Made by a program: the position numbers and the translations under genes. 12,777 bases of DNA from Promethearchaeota archaeon (lineage in GTDB: Archaea > Asgardarchaeota > Lokiarchaeia > Sigynarchaeales > SOKP01). The DNA lies in assembly GCA_016839845.1 (NCBI GenBank), contig JAEOTL010000027.1, positions 1 through 12,777 of the forward strand, given 5' to 3'. Positions 1-6,921 of this stretch are shown piece by piece; positions within the stretch are counted from its first letter, which is position 1; each line of letters opens with the position of its first letter. Under the pieces are notes generated by a model, which was given only the letters and a program-made list of their open reading frames with translations, was not told the DNA's origin and ran no database searches.

Positions 1-3000
1 GAATCCAAGAAAACACCGTCAATATCAACTATTTCAAAGAAATTCGAACTGACATTACATATTAAGTCAACTATTTGAAACGATTGATTGATTAAGATCG
101 CTTCAGACGTAATATTTACAATTTCGACATAATTTCCAATATCTGAGGTTATCGAAACGGAAAAATTATATTCTGCTTGAATTACGTTCAGAAATGAGGC
201 TGTCCCATCATTATTTGCTATACCGCTTTGGATTAAATTTGTATGATTAAAAATTGAAACATTTGCATAGGGGAATGAATTTCTATATAAATCCATAACA
301 TTAACTTGAATGTTACTGTAAATCGTTCCTCCTGGATTCTGCTCGGTTCCTATAGAGTAAAAAGAATTAGGATCATATTGATTATAATATTCAGTTTTAA
401 TCCAGTTGTTAGATCGCGTTACATTTAAAACCCTAACCTCATCTAATAAACCATCAAAATCATATGAAGGATTCCCACATTGAAATTCTCTAGTGCCATC
501 TATATTGAGGATTGCACTTATACTTGTGCCGGAGCCTACTTCATAGCCATCCTTATAAATACGAATTAAATCGTTTGTTCTATCAACCACTCCTATTATA
601 TATGTCCAAGAATCGAATGTTATACCAGCACTAGGGCTCCCCACATTACTAATTCCATCAGTAATATGAAATGATAAACTATCCCCCGTTGTTGGAGTTC
701 CAAAACAATAGCCTATATCAAAAGTACTAGAAGCCCCTTTATAAAGTGGAATTTGTAATGCTCCTGTGCTTGTATCAATATTTATCCACATACTTACTAA
801 GAAACTTTCTATTCCAAAATCAAGATGTCCATCTGCTGGATCTCCTACACTGAAACTGCCATCAGTCCAATAATTGTATGCATTCCCTATTTGACCTGTT
901 GTTGGACGTAAAATTGTCCCAGAAATAATGCCATTTTCATCGTAAGAAGTAGAATCTACTGTAACCCCACTAGTTTCTGCAAGGTGCCACACGCCTCGAT
1001 AAGTTACATCCCACACACCAGTTGGGTTTTGGCGAGAATTCATAGTAGAATTTCCATAATACATTCGAATATAAGTGTCTAAGGAAGCTGAAAGTTCAGG
1101 TATTCTTACCCAAGCATTCAAACGTGCATGTGTTCCATTATAATTTTGATTAAATAGTTCAATCTCGTGATCTAACCACATGGTTCCCATAGAAAAGGCA
1201 ATATCATCACCATCTGCTTGAACATCATAATGTAAGTCAGAATCAAAAAAAGAAATTAATAGAGGAAAATTAGAATGACCTCCTTCACCAAAAATTCTCT
1301 TATGATCAATTTTTATAATTTTATAATAATTGAAATAGGATTCATTAGGGGGAAGTTCATCTTCAACTTTTGTTTCATTGCTTAAAGAATAGAAATTGTT
1401 TAAATCAAATTGATTGTTATATTCCGTTTTTATCCAATTAATTGATCTCGCAATTTTTGAAACACGTAATTCATCAATCTGACCAAACCAAGGATAGGTC
1501 CAGACTTCGCCTTCAGGGTGATCACCATGTCCGATCCTAAAAGGATAAGGAAGTGCTGACAAAATATTATCACTTTTTACTAGAGTATTCATGTCTTGCA
1601 CTCCATCTACAAATACTTTCATAAGAGTACCATCATAAGTTGCAACAACGTGATGCCATTCATCTGTTGATAAACCTTGTGCAGTCTGAAGATCATAATC
1701 ATCTCCATGGAGTTGAAATCTTAAGATAGGGCTATTTGCTGAAAATATAAACCGGTATCCATCATAAAAGCCTTTGTGGTTAAATGGTCCCATCCACGGG
1801 TGAGCACTAGGGAATTTCATCCATAATTGAATTGAAATTTGATTCCCAGTGATATCTAAACTAGTTCCGTTACCACAATCTATAAAATGGTCAGTAAAAT
1901 TTTGTCCATAACCTATCGTTCCTTCTATACGTGTGGGTGTGTAGTCGAAATTTCCTTGACCTCCTTGTCCATGATTACTATAAATACTACTATCTTGATA
2001 TTCATTAAGGGTTCCGTTTCCATTTTCAGTAAGGTGCCATACTCCTACATAATCTGATTCCCATACTCCTAAGTGGTTCTCTTGAGCATTCATTGTAGCA
2101 TTTCCATAATACATTCGAATTACAGTATCTTCAAATGGACTAAGTTTAGGAATATTAATCCATACTGTTAAATGAGCATGTGTACTATTGTGGTTTTGAT
2201 TGAACAATTCAATTTCATGATATAACCAAGAAGTAGCATTTTTGAAGGCGATATCATCTCCATCTGGTTGTACCTTATCATGCAAATCTGTATCAAAAAT
2301 TGAAACAAGGACAGGAAAATTATTAAGGTCACTCGTTCCAGAAACTTTTGTGTGATCGATTATAATTTCTTTAAAATATTTAAAATTAAAAATATTTGGG
2401 ACAAATACGGCGTTAGCACTACTTAAAGAGTAAAAAGAACTGGGTTCATATTGATTATTGTATTCAGTGCTGATCCAGTTAGAAGATCGAATTTCAGTGG
2501 ATATTCTGATTTCATCTACTAAACCATCAAATGGATTGCTTGCTTGTGAGAGTGCCATACCATAACCGCTACTTATACTATTAATTAAGCTAATATCAAC
2601 CCCACTACCAATCTCAACACCATCTTTATATACATGTAAAAGATTGCTAGATCTTTTAACAACACCAACAAAGTACATCCATTGATCAAAGATAATGGGT
2701 ACTTGGGCTAGCTCTCGATTCGACCCATCAGAAATTGCCATTTCTAGATTTGATGCGAGTATATTGGTTTCAATCTCGTAACCCTCTGCTGAAGCTGTAT
2801 GACCTCCTTTCCATAATGGGATCTGGTAAGTACCGGTGCTCTGATCGACATTAAGCCATAGACTAACTGAAAAGCTATCTGTACCGAAGTCTAGATGTCC
2901 ATCTGTAGGATCCCCAATACTGACTCCTGCGTTTGACCCATCAAAATTGTAGGCACTATCTATTTGACCAGAAACTCCTTGAGTTGCGCCTGTTAATAGA

Positions 3001-3617
3001 GTTCCATCTGTATCATAGGAAGTTGAATCTTTTACAATTCCACCTGTTTCACCAAGGTGCCAAACGGCTACATAATTATTCTTCCATACACCTAAAGGAT
3101 TTTCTCGGGTATCCGTAAATGAATTTCCAAAATACATCCTAATGATAGTACTCTCAGACGAAGAGAGAACGGGGACACGAACCCACGCAACTAAATGGGC
3201 ATGAGTTGTATTATAGCTTTGATTGAACAATTCAATTTCATGATCCAGCCATTGAAAATTATTTGAAAAAGCAATATCATTACCATCAGGCTGAGTATTA
3301 TCATGGAGATCTGAGTCATAAATTGAGATTAATAGGGGAAAATCAATAAGATCTTCAAAGCCAGAGACTTTCGTATTATCAATTGTTATTGTTTTATAAA
3401 ATTTAAAATCATCTGCACTAATAGGATGATTTGAAGATAAGATTGGGTTGGTTCTATTACAATCATTATTGATATCCTCCTCCTTAACATTAATTTCATG
3501 TTCGAATAAATTAAATATATGTGAGTTAAAAATTAATGGAACAATTAGAACAATTAATAAAAATACTAAGAGTTTGATTCTCTTTTTTAAGTTTCTGTGA
3601 AATATTTTAAGAACCAT
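1..3617 (-). CDS. Secreted multi-domain surface protein, three DUF2341-LamG units (C-terminus outside window)
   Basis: I read this frame base by base and found no stop from the ATG at 3617 to base 1: 1205 codons, 3' end missing. Residues 1-32 look like a signal peptide, with a basic start (MVLKIFHRNLKKRIK) followed by LLVFLLIVLIVPLIF. After a short linker come three repeats at about 71-398, 410-746 and 760-1090. Each begins with a DUF2341-type segment (e.g. FPLLISIYDSDLH, DHEIELFNQ, IRMYFGN) and continues as a LamG/concanavalin-A-like jelly roll (VWHLGET, LDFGTDSFSVSLWLNVD, VDEIRIS, ending WI.TEYNNQ....FYSLS). From about 1100 a carboxypeptidase-regulatory/Ig-like beta domain starts (PYANVSIFNHTNLI, NDGTASFLNV). 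Many N-x-S/T sequons fit a glycosylated exterior protein. In known families these folds bind carbohydrate or matrix, so a role as adhesin, surface-layer-associated or glycan-binding protein is inferred; no catalytic domain is visible in the part present. Confidence 0.9.
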   Translation of the reverse strand, partial: MVLKIFHRNLKKRIKLLVFLLIVLIVPLIFNSHIFNLFEHEINVKEEDINNDCNRTNPILSSNHPISADDFKFYKTITIDNTKVSGFEDLIDFPLLISIYDSDLHDNTQPDGNDIAFSNNFQWLDHEIELFNQSYNTTHAHLVAWVRVPVLSSSESTIIRMYFGNSFTDTRENPLGVWKNNYVAVWHLGETGGIVKDSTSYDTDGTLLTGATQGVSGQIDSAYNFDGSNAGVSIGDPTDGHLDFGTDSFSVSLWLNVDQSTGTYQIPLWKGGHTASAEGYEIETNILASNLEMAISDGSNRELAQVPIIFDQWMYFVGVVKRSSNLLHVYKDGVEIGSGVDISLINSISSGYGMALSQASNPFDGLVDEIRISTEIRSSNWISTEYNNQYEPSSFYSLSSANAVFVPNIFNFKYFKEIIIDHTKVSGTSDLNNFPVLVSIFDTDLHDKVQPDGDDIAFKNATSWLYHEIELFNQNHNSTHAHLTVWINIPKLSPFEDTVIRMYYGNATMNAQENHLGVWESDYVGVWHLTENGNGTLNEYQDSSIYSNHGQGGQGNFDYTPTRIEGTIGYGQNFTDHFIDCGNGTSLDITGNQISIQLWMKFPSAHPWMGPFNHKGFYDGYRFIFSANSPILRFQLHGDDYDLQTAQGLSTDEWHHVVATYDGTLMKVFVDGVQDMNTLVKSDNILSALPYPFRIGHGDHPEGEVWTYPWFGQIDELRVSKIARSINWIKTEYNNQFDLNNFYSLSNETKVEDELPPNESYFNYYKIIKIDHKRIFGEGGHSNFPLLISFFDSDLHYDVQADGDDIAFSMGTMWLDHEIELFNQNYNGTHARLNAWVRIPELSASLDTYIRMYYGNSTMNSRQNPTGVWDVTYRGVWHLAETSGVTVDSTSYDENGIISGTILRPTTGQIGNAYNYWTDGSFSVGDPADGHLDFGIESFLVSMWINIDTSTGALQIPLYKGASSTFDIGYCFGTPTTGDSLSFHITDGISNVGSPSAGITFDSWTYIIGVVDRTNDLIRIYKDGYEVGSGTSISAILNIDGTREFQCGNPSYDFDGLLDEVRVLNVTRSNNWIKTEYYNQYDPNSFYSIGTEQNPGGTIYSNIQVNVMDLYRNSFPYANVSIFNHTNLIQSGIANNDGTASFLNVIQAEYNFSVSITSDIGNYVEIVNITSEAILINQSFQIVDLICNVSSNFFEIVDIDGVFLD
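348..1340 (-). repeat. DUF2341-LamG unit 3
   Basis: Third repeat, residues about 760-1090. The LamG half (VGDPADGHLDFGIESF, LQIPLYKGA, LDEVRVLN) matches unit 1 closely. It is followed by a Gly-rich linker (EQNPGGT) leading into the C-terminal Ig-like domain. Confidence 0.8.
1380..2390 (-). repeat. DUF2341-LamG unit 2
   Basis: Second repeat, residues about 410-746. The DUF2341 half is close to units 1 and 3: a 20-base run at 2102-2121 recurs at 1050-1069 in unit 3. The LamG half is a different subtype (IDCGNGTSLDITG, WHHVVATYDGTLMKVFVDGV), so the unit looks like a shuffled combination rather than a simple copy. Confidence 0.8.
2424..3407 (-). repeat. DUF2341-LamG unit 1
   Basis: First of three tandem protein repeats, residues about 71-398. 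Its LamG half (SIGDPTDGHLDFG, YQIPLWKGG) is much closer to unit 3 than to unit 2. Short DNA blocks are shared with unit 2, for example the stretch encoding LFNQ and HEIELFN near 3219-3242 and 2197-2220. Confidence 0.8.
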
Positions 3618-3868
3618 GATTTTATACCTGTTATATTTAGATTTGAATAATATTTCTTAAATTTAAATATAACAATTTAGCTATTTAATATTGAAGTAAT
3701 ATCTATGATCAATATATGACGAAATTAGCGTTTTTTTTTGATTTGGAAAGTTCTTGCATTTATTTTGTTAACTAATTCCTAAATTTTAGTTAGAAATGAG
3801 ATCCTACTTCTTTTAGCTACCATATCAAATATCTACTTAATCACTTAACTTAAAGTTCAAATCTTATC
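3618..3868. promoter_or_regulatory. Spacer and promoter region of the surface-protein gene
   Basis: No gene is visible here. Reading towards the surface-protein start there are two TATA-like stretches on the minus strand: TAAATATAAC (the complement of 3629-3638) about 18 nt before the ATG, and TTATATTTAAAT near 3661-3672. An AGGT at 3626-3629 is at best a weak ribosome site. The spacer also contains a 9-T run at 3732-3740. Confidence 0.4.
3630..3673. promoter_or_regulatory. 15-bp imperfect inverted repeat over the surface-protein promoter
   Basis: The left arm GTTATATTTAGATTT (3630-3644) and the right arm AAATTTAAATATAAC (3659-3673) are reverse complements with one mismatch, separated by 14 bp. 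The arms overlap both candidate TATA boxes and lie 13-56 nt upstream of the start codon, which is where a dimeric archaeal repressor would block TBP. The AT-rich composition makes chance symmetry easier, so the operator role is an inference. Confidence 0.4.
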
Positions 3869-4051
3869 TTATTTAATATTATTAAATTTAGTTAATGATT
3901 TTGCAAATGGTAAAAGGATTCGACCTGTGCCACAAGCAAGTTCAAGTATCGGTCCACCTGTTTCTTTTGCATATTCGAGATAAAAAGGGATATCTTCCTC
4001 AAAACGATGGTCAAAATCATAATATTCAGCATAATCTACATATTTAGACAC
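3869..4051 (-). pseudogene. SAM-dependent methyltransferase, N-terminal remnant
   Basis: Sixty codons encode the typical start of a class I SAM-dependent methyltransferase of the YDxYAEYYD type: SKYVDYAEYYDFDH, then DIPFYLEYAKETGGPILEL and the SAM-binding motif I, ELACGTGR, at residues 37-44. The reading matches the family up to LLPFAK (residues 46-51), then departs and stops nine residues later. The rest of the Rossmann fold, normally 130 or more residues, is absent from all frames down to 3618. The start is GTG, with a good Shine-Dalgarno sequence (GGGTGAT) five bases upstream and an in-frame stop just before it, so the 5' end is intact and the loss is 3'. It is probably not functional; a translated 60-residue relic is possible. 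Confidence 0.7.
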
Positions 4052-4373
4052 TATAAATCACCCTTTTCAAATAATTAAATATTAATAGTTTTCATTTTAA
4101 AAAAGGTATTTCATTAAATTCTCCTAGAGGGAATTAGTAGTGGTTATTATCCAATAGTTAAATATTTGATTTGACTAGTTATACTATTTGATAATTTATC
4201 AATGTTCAGATTATGTGGCTTAAATCGATCCTTTTTCGGTAATGATTTAAATACAATTTTACGAAATCTCGAATCGTATATTTGATATGAATATTTAAAG
4301 AATAATCATCGTTTCACGATGAATTTGCTAGAAGTCGTCTAAAATAAGGAAGATTAAAAAAGAAAAAAAATGT
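4052..4373. other. Gene-poor spacer with one short perfect hairpin
   Basis: No convincing gene lies here. A 52-codon frame open between stops on the minus strand (4147-4305) has no start codon and no family I recognise. A perfect 7-bp hairpin, TCATCGT (4306-4312), TTC loop, ACGATGA (4316-4322), lies about 50 nt beyond the end of the small ORF at 4374. A weaker near-palindrome AATTCTCC-tag-AGGGAATT lies at about 4117-4135. The stretch may be decayed coding DNA. Confidence 0.4.
4350..4373 (-). terminator. T-run terminator after the small ORF
   Basis: Immediately after the stop at 4374 the minus strand reads CATTTTTTTTCTTTTTTAATC. This is the oligo-T type of archaeal terminator, without a required hairpin. 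It supports the idea that the small ORF upstream is, or was, a transcribed gene. Confidence 0.5.
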
Positions 4374-4580
4374 TTATCGTTTAATGAGCTCGTAAACTCT
4401 ATTGTTAGAACCATGTACGTTAATTATATCAAATCCGTTTTTAGTACAATATTCTTCGATATATCCTAATGCACTGGAAAAAAATCCCTTTTTCTCAAGC
4501 TCCATTTTATCTATACCCGAAGATTTCGCATGATACAGATTATGGTTCAATAGATTAATTGTGATTGCTTCAACTTTCAT
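4374..4580 (-). CDS. Small hypothetical protein (68 aa), possible acetyltransferase fragment
   Basis: This is an ATG-started ORF with a T-run terminator directly downstream and a TATA-like box upstream, so it may be expressed. No family is certain. Residues about 33-68 (FFSSALGYIEEYCTKNGFDI and then VHGSNNRVYELIKR) follow the rhythm of the last part of a GNAT domain, helix-strand-N-helix, but the Q/RxxGxG/A acetyl-CoA loop and the closing GF motif are missing. A truncated GNAT relic is one reading; an unrelated small protein is another. It sits in the gene-poor stretch beside a truncated methyltransferase, which favours the relic view. No signal peptide or membrane helix is present. Confidence 0.35.
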   Translation of the reverse strand: MKVEAITINLLNHNLYHAKSSGIDKMELEKKGFFSSALGYIEEYCTKNGFDIINVHGSNNRVYELIKR

Positions 4581-4596
4581 TATTTATTCCCAATTT

Positions 4597-4606
4597 TTTT
4601 ATATAG
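4597..4606 (-). promoter_or_regulatory. TATA-like box before the 68-aa ORF
   Basis: The minus strand reads CTATATAAAA about 17-26 nt before the ATG at 4580. It matches the archaeal TATA consensus well. The spacing would put the transcript start at or very near the start codon, implying no usable leader. Confidence 0.4.
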
Positions 4607-4744
4607 TATGTATTTTGATTTTATCTCTTTTAATTATTTCAGTGCTAGTTTCGAGATAATAAAAAAATATTTAGAAATAGTTTGATTTCTTTTAGATCTT
4701 ACGTGTTTAGGAAGCCTTTTATAGGGTCGTTTTATTTTTTATTT

Positions 4745-4846
4745 ATGAGGTTTCATCATAAAAGAGCTTTCGCAATACTACGTTTAACCTTTGTGGAATC
4801 ATTCGCTGGAAATATTATTTTTAATTTTATAATGGAATGGAACTAA
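4745..4846 (+). pseudogene. Possible 5' scrap of a second nucleotidyltransferase gene
   Basis: A 33-codon ATG frame begins MRFHHKRAFAILRL. The intact nucleotidyltransferase at 6922 begins MRPHHKRAIDKLVES. At DNA level the two starts share ATGAG and then 15 identical bases encoding HHKRA (CATCATAAAAGAGCT), 20 of the first 24 positions, in the same frame. After that the similarity fades; VES recurs at residues 18-20, and no GGS...DxD motif follows. An old partial duplication is plausible, but a chance 15-mer is not excluded in AT-rich DNA. Confidence 0.3.
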
Positions 4847-4861
4847 TCGAATTTTGAAAAA

Positions 4862-4903
4862 TTTGAGAGGATTTAAAAAGATTTAGGAAAAATTAAAAAG
4901 AAA
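4862..4903 (-). terminator. T-rich terminator after the C25 peptidase
   Basis: Directly after the stop, the minus strand carries repeated T-runs (CTTTTTAATTTTTCC and then ATCTTTTTAAATC). This is the archaeal oligo-T type; no stable hairpin is seen. Confidence 0.45.
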
Positions 4904-6697
4904 TTATTTAAAATCTCGCTTTTTATCAAGAAAGAATGATTTTGTAAGATAAATACCTGTCCCAATGAAGCATACAATCAGTATTATTGCAGGGTTGAAT
5001 CCTGGGATGGAACCGGGTGTACTATAAATTTCTTGATAGGGAATATAACTTTCTTTACTTGCAGTAAGTACCTTTCCTGTCAATGAGTTCCATGAATAGG
5101 GAACCTCAACTAAACCAGAGCTATTTGTTTTTCCCATCCAGATTAAATCATTTTTTTCCGTTAAGGTAATGGTTATATTTTCCCCAATTTCATTATTCGC
5201 TGTGGCATTCAATATAAAAGAAGTTGTTGATTCATTTAATTCAGTTATTCTACTAAATTTTAAGCTTTTTGGGATATTGAGCCAAACTGGTACTTCAGGG
5301 TCCCCAAAAAGGTTAAACTGTTTTAAAGTTTTTTCTTCCCATCCGGGGTAAAGAGCAGGTATTCCTGAATTAATTCTGTCAGATACATAATCTTCTTTTG
5401 CCAATGCTAAAGCTTGACCTGGATGGTTATGTTGAAAAAGCTGTTCAAAAAATCGAGCACAGAGCCCTTCTGCATACCAACCACCATGAGCTCTTTCTGT
5501 CCAATTGTCCTCTCCCCATACAACATAAGCGCCACCTATACATCCGATCGCTGCATTTTTTAAGAAATATTCGGTAAGACAATCATCGTCTATATCAAAC
5601 ATCCCATTTGAGCAACCAACTAAGTAATACATTCCTAATTTTTCATCCAATGGAGAATAATTTACGGTAGCACTATCAATTAGAGGAAGAGAACCTGATG
5701 AGTCTATTGGCACACCGGTGCCTCCATTATATCCCACTGGAGTACTATTATAGTCGAATAAACCATCTGAATCGAAATCTTCAACCCAAATCATTCTTCC
5801 CATCTTTGTAGGATTTCCATGACCCATTAGACATCCAATACTAGCACCACTATTAATAGTTGATTCAAGATTCTCAGAGGACAATGTCATGTTATATGGA
5901 TAATCAGTCGGTTTTAAACCTTCAGTTTCACCTAATGTAGTATAACTCCAATTTTGGGGTAAACGGCTTGCTAAAAAGTTACCTACTCTGTTTCTATCAC
6001 CTTCTAATATATCAGGATTTCCATCGCCATTCCAGTCCTGATCAAAATTAAGAAACGCACCTGAATATAGTGCGTGAGTCATCCAAGAACCAACTGAAGG
6101 TATTTTTTCATAATTAATAATATTTTTAACAAGATTTGCCATCTCACTTCTAGTATTAGCGGATAATCGTCCGACATATACTTCAGCATGATAATCATAA
6201 TCATCACCGATGTCCGCCCAATCACTATTACCGTTTAAGTCCCAATTATTGTCTAAATCACTATAATATGAATCGCAACTAACAACATCTCCATCATAAG
6301 GCCAAGTTTCCACCGCCATCGCATATCTACTTGGAATATGTTCATTATCTCCAGCAAGCAATACCCATTCTGTATTTTTATTAGAATAGAAATCATTGAT
6401 GCAGTTCTTAATTTGCTCTTCAAGGTCTACCCCGGAATATTGTTGCTGAACTGCGTCTATAGTAATGATTTGGGAAGTTAATCCTTTTTGAGTTTTCCAA
6501 ATTGCGAGGTTTTTTAGTGAATCCTCAAAAATGTTAGTAGTTATTATCAAATATTTTACATCCCCACTAAGAGAACTATGAATATTAAAATTAGAAACAA
6601 TTCGATCCTCTCTCCTTATTTGTCTGGAATCTTGTATTGGAAAGAAGCTAATAAGGATAAATAATGATATCAAATAAAAAACACATTTCTTTCTCAT
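4904..6697 (-). CDS. C25-family (gingipain-like) cysteine peptidase, secreted and membrane-anchored
   Basis: The protein has 597 residues from the ATG at 6697; a TTG three codons upstream (6706) is open but less likely. Counting from the TTG, residues 5-23 form a signal peptide (RKKCVFYLISLFILISFF). A C25 catalytic domain spans about 50-475: KYLIITTNIF, WVLLAGD and YVGRL strands, the catalytic His in LMGHGNP (H296), the nucleophile Cys in LVGCSNGMF (C365), and the typical closing NLFGDPEVPVW. An Ig-like beta domain follows (480-560), then IPGF (567-570), a membrane helix (572-590) and a basic tail (KKR). The tail layout resembles PGF-CTERM signals handled by archaeosortases. Two Asp-rich loops (DQDWNGDGNPD, DFDSDGLFD) may bind calcium. 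About nine N-x-S/T sequons fit an exterior location. Substrate is unknown; it could process or turn over surface proteins such as the one at 1-3617. Confidence 0.9.
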   Translation of the reverse strand: MRKKCVFYLISLFILISFFPIQDSRQIRREDRIVSNFNIHSSLSGDVKYLIITTNIFEDSLKNLAIWKTQKGLTSQIITIDAVQQQYSGVDLEEQIKNCINDFYSNKNTEWVLLAGDNEHIPSRYAMAVETWPYDGDVVSCDSYYSDLDNNWDLNGNSDWADIGDDYDYHAEVYVGRLSANTRSEMANLVKNIINYEKIPSVGSWMTHALYSGAFLNFDQDWNGDGNPDILEGDRNRVGNFLASRLPQNWSYTTLGETEGLKPTDYPYNMTLSSENLESTINSGASIGCLMGHGNPTKMGRMIWVEDFDSDGLFDYNSTPVGYNGGTGVPIDSSGSLPLIDSATVNYSPLDEKLGMYYLVGCSNGMFDIDDDCLTEYFLKNAAIGCIGGAYVVWGEDNWTERAHGGWYAEGLCARFFEQLFQHNHPGQALALAKEDYVSDRINSGIPALYPGWEEKTLKQFNLFGDPEVPVWLNIPKSLKFSRITELNESTTSFILNATANNEIGENITITLTEKNDLIWMGKTNSSGLVEVPYSWNSLTGKVLTASKESYIPYQEIYSTPGSIPGFNPAIILIVCFIGTGIYLTKSFFLDKKRDFK

Positions 6698-6749
6698 TTT
6701 GATCAAAAAAGTAATGTTATTTAGTTAATTAGATAATATTAGGTTGTAT

Positions 6750-6767
6750 ATTTTTATATATTTATTA
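6750..6767 (-). promoter_or_regulatory. TATA-like box for the C25 peptidase
   Basis: The minus strand reads AATATATAAAAATATAC about 53-70 nt before the ATG at 6697. With the usual TATA-to-start distance of about 26 nt, a leader of roughly 30 nt results, and no clear Shine-Dalgarno sequence is seen in it. The 224-bp gap at 6698-6921 separates divergent genes and must also hold the promoter of the nucleotidyltransferase. Confidence 0.35.
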
Positions 6768-6921
6768 TTATCTCAATAATTTAAGAGAAAAATATAGACT
6801 GCAAAATTAAGCTCAATATCTTTTTATTTCAATGTTTACTTGAATTTTGAGAAGTTTCATCAAAGATTTAACCAATAAATAATTAATATTATTAACTGAA
6901 AGTAATAGTGGGTTAAAACTA

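Larger units (their letters stand above)
4581..4903. other. Gene-poor spacer downstream of the C25 peptidase
   Basis: Apart from the promoter of the small ORF, the T-rich end of the peptidase gene and the short nucleotidyltransferase-like start at 4745, I see no gene. A 7-bp inverted repeat, TTTATGA (4742-4748) and TCATAAA (4756-4762), overlaps that start. Confidence 0.4.

Noticed and set aside
2933..3118. Plus-strand frame of 61 codons
   Set aside because: It lies wholly antisense to the surface-protein gene, whose frame is unbroken and matches known domains.
4147..4305. Stop-to-stop minus frame of 52 codons, Lys/Arg/Phe-rich
   Set aside because: No start codon, no ribosome site and no recognisable family; kept only as a note on the spacer.
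5169..5351. Plus-strand frame of 60 codons
   Set aside because: Antisense shadow of the C25 peptidase; no independent signal.
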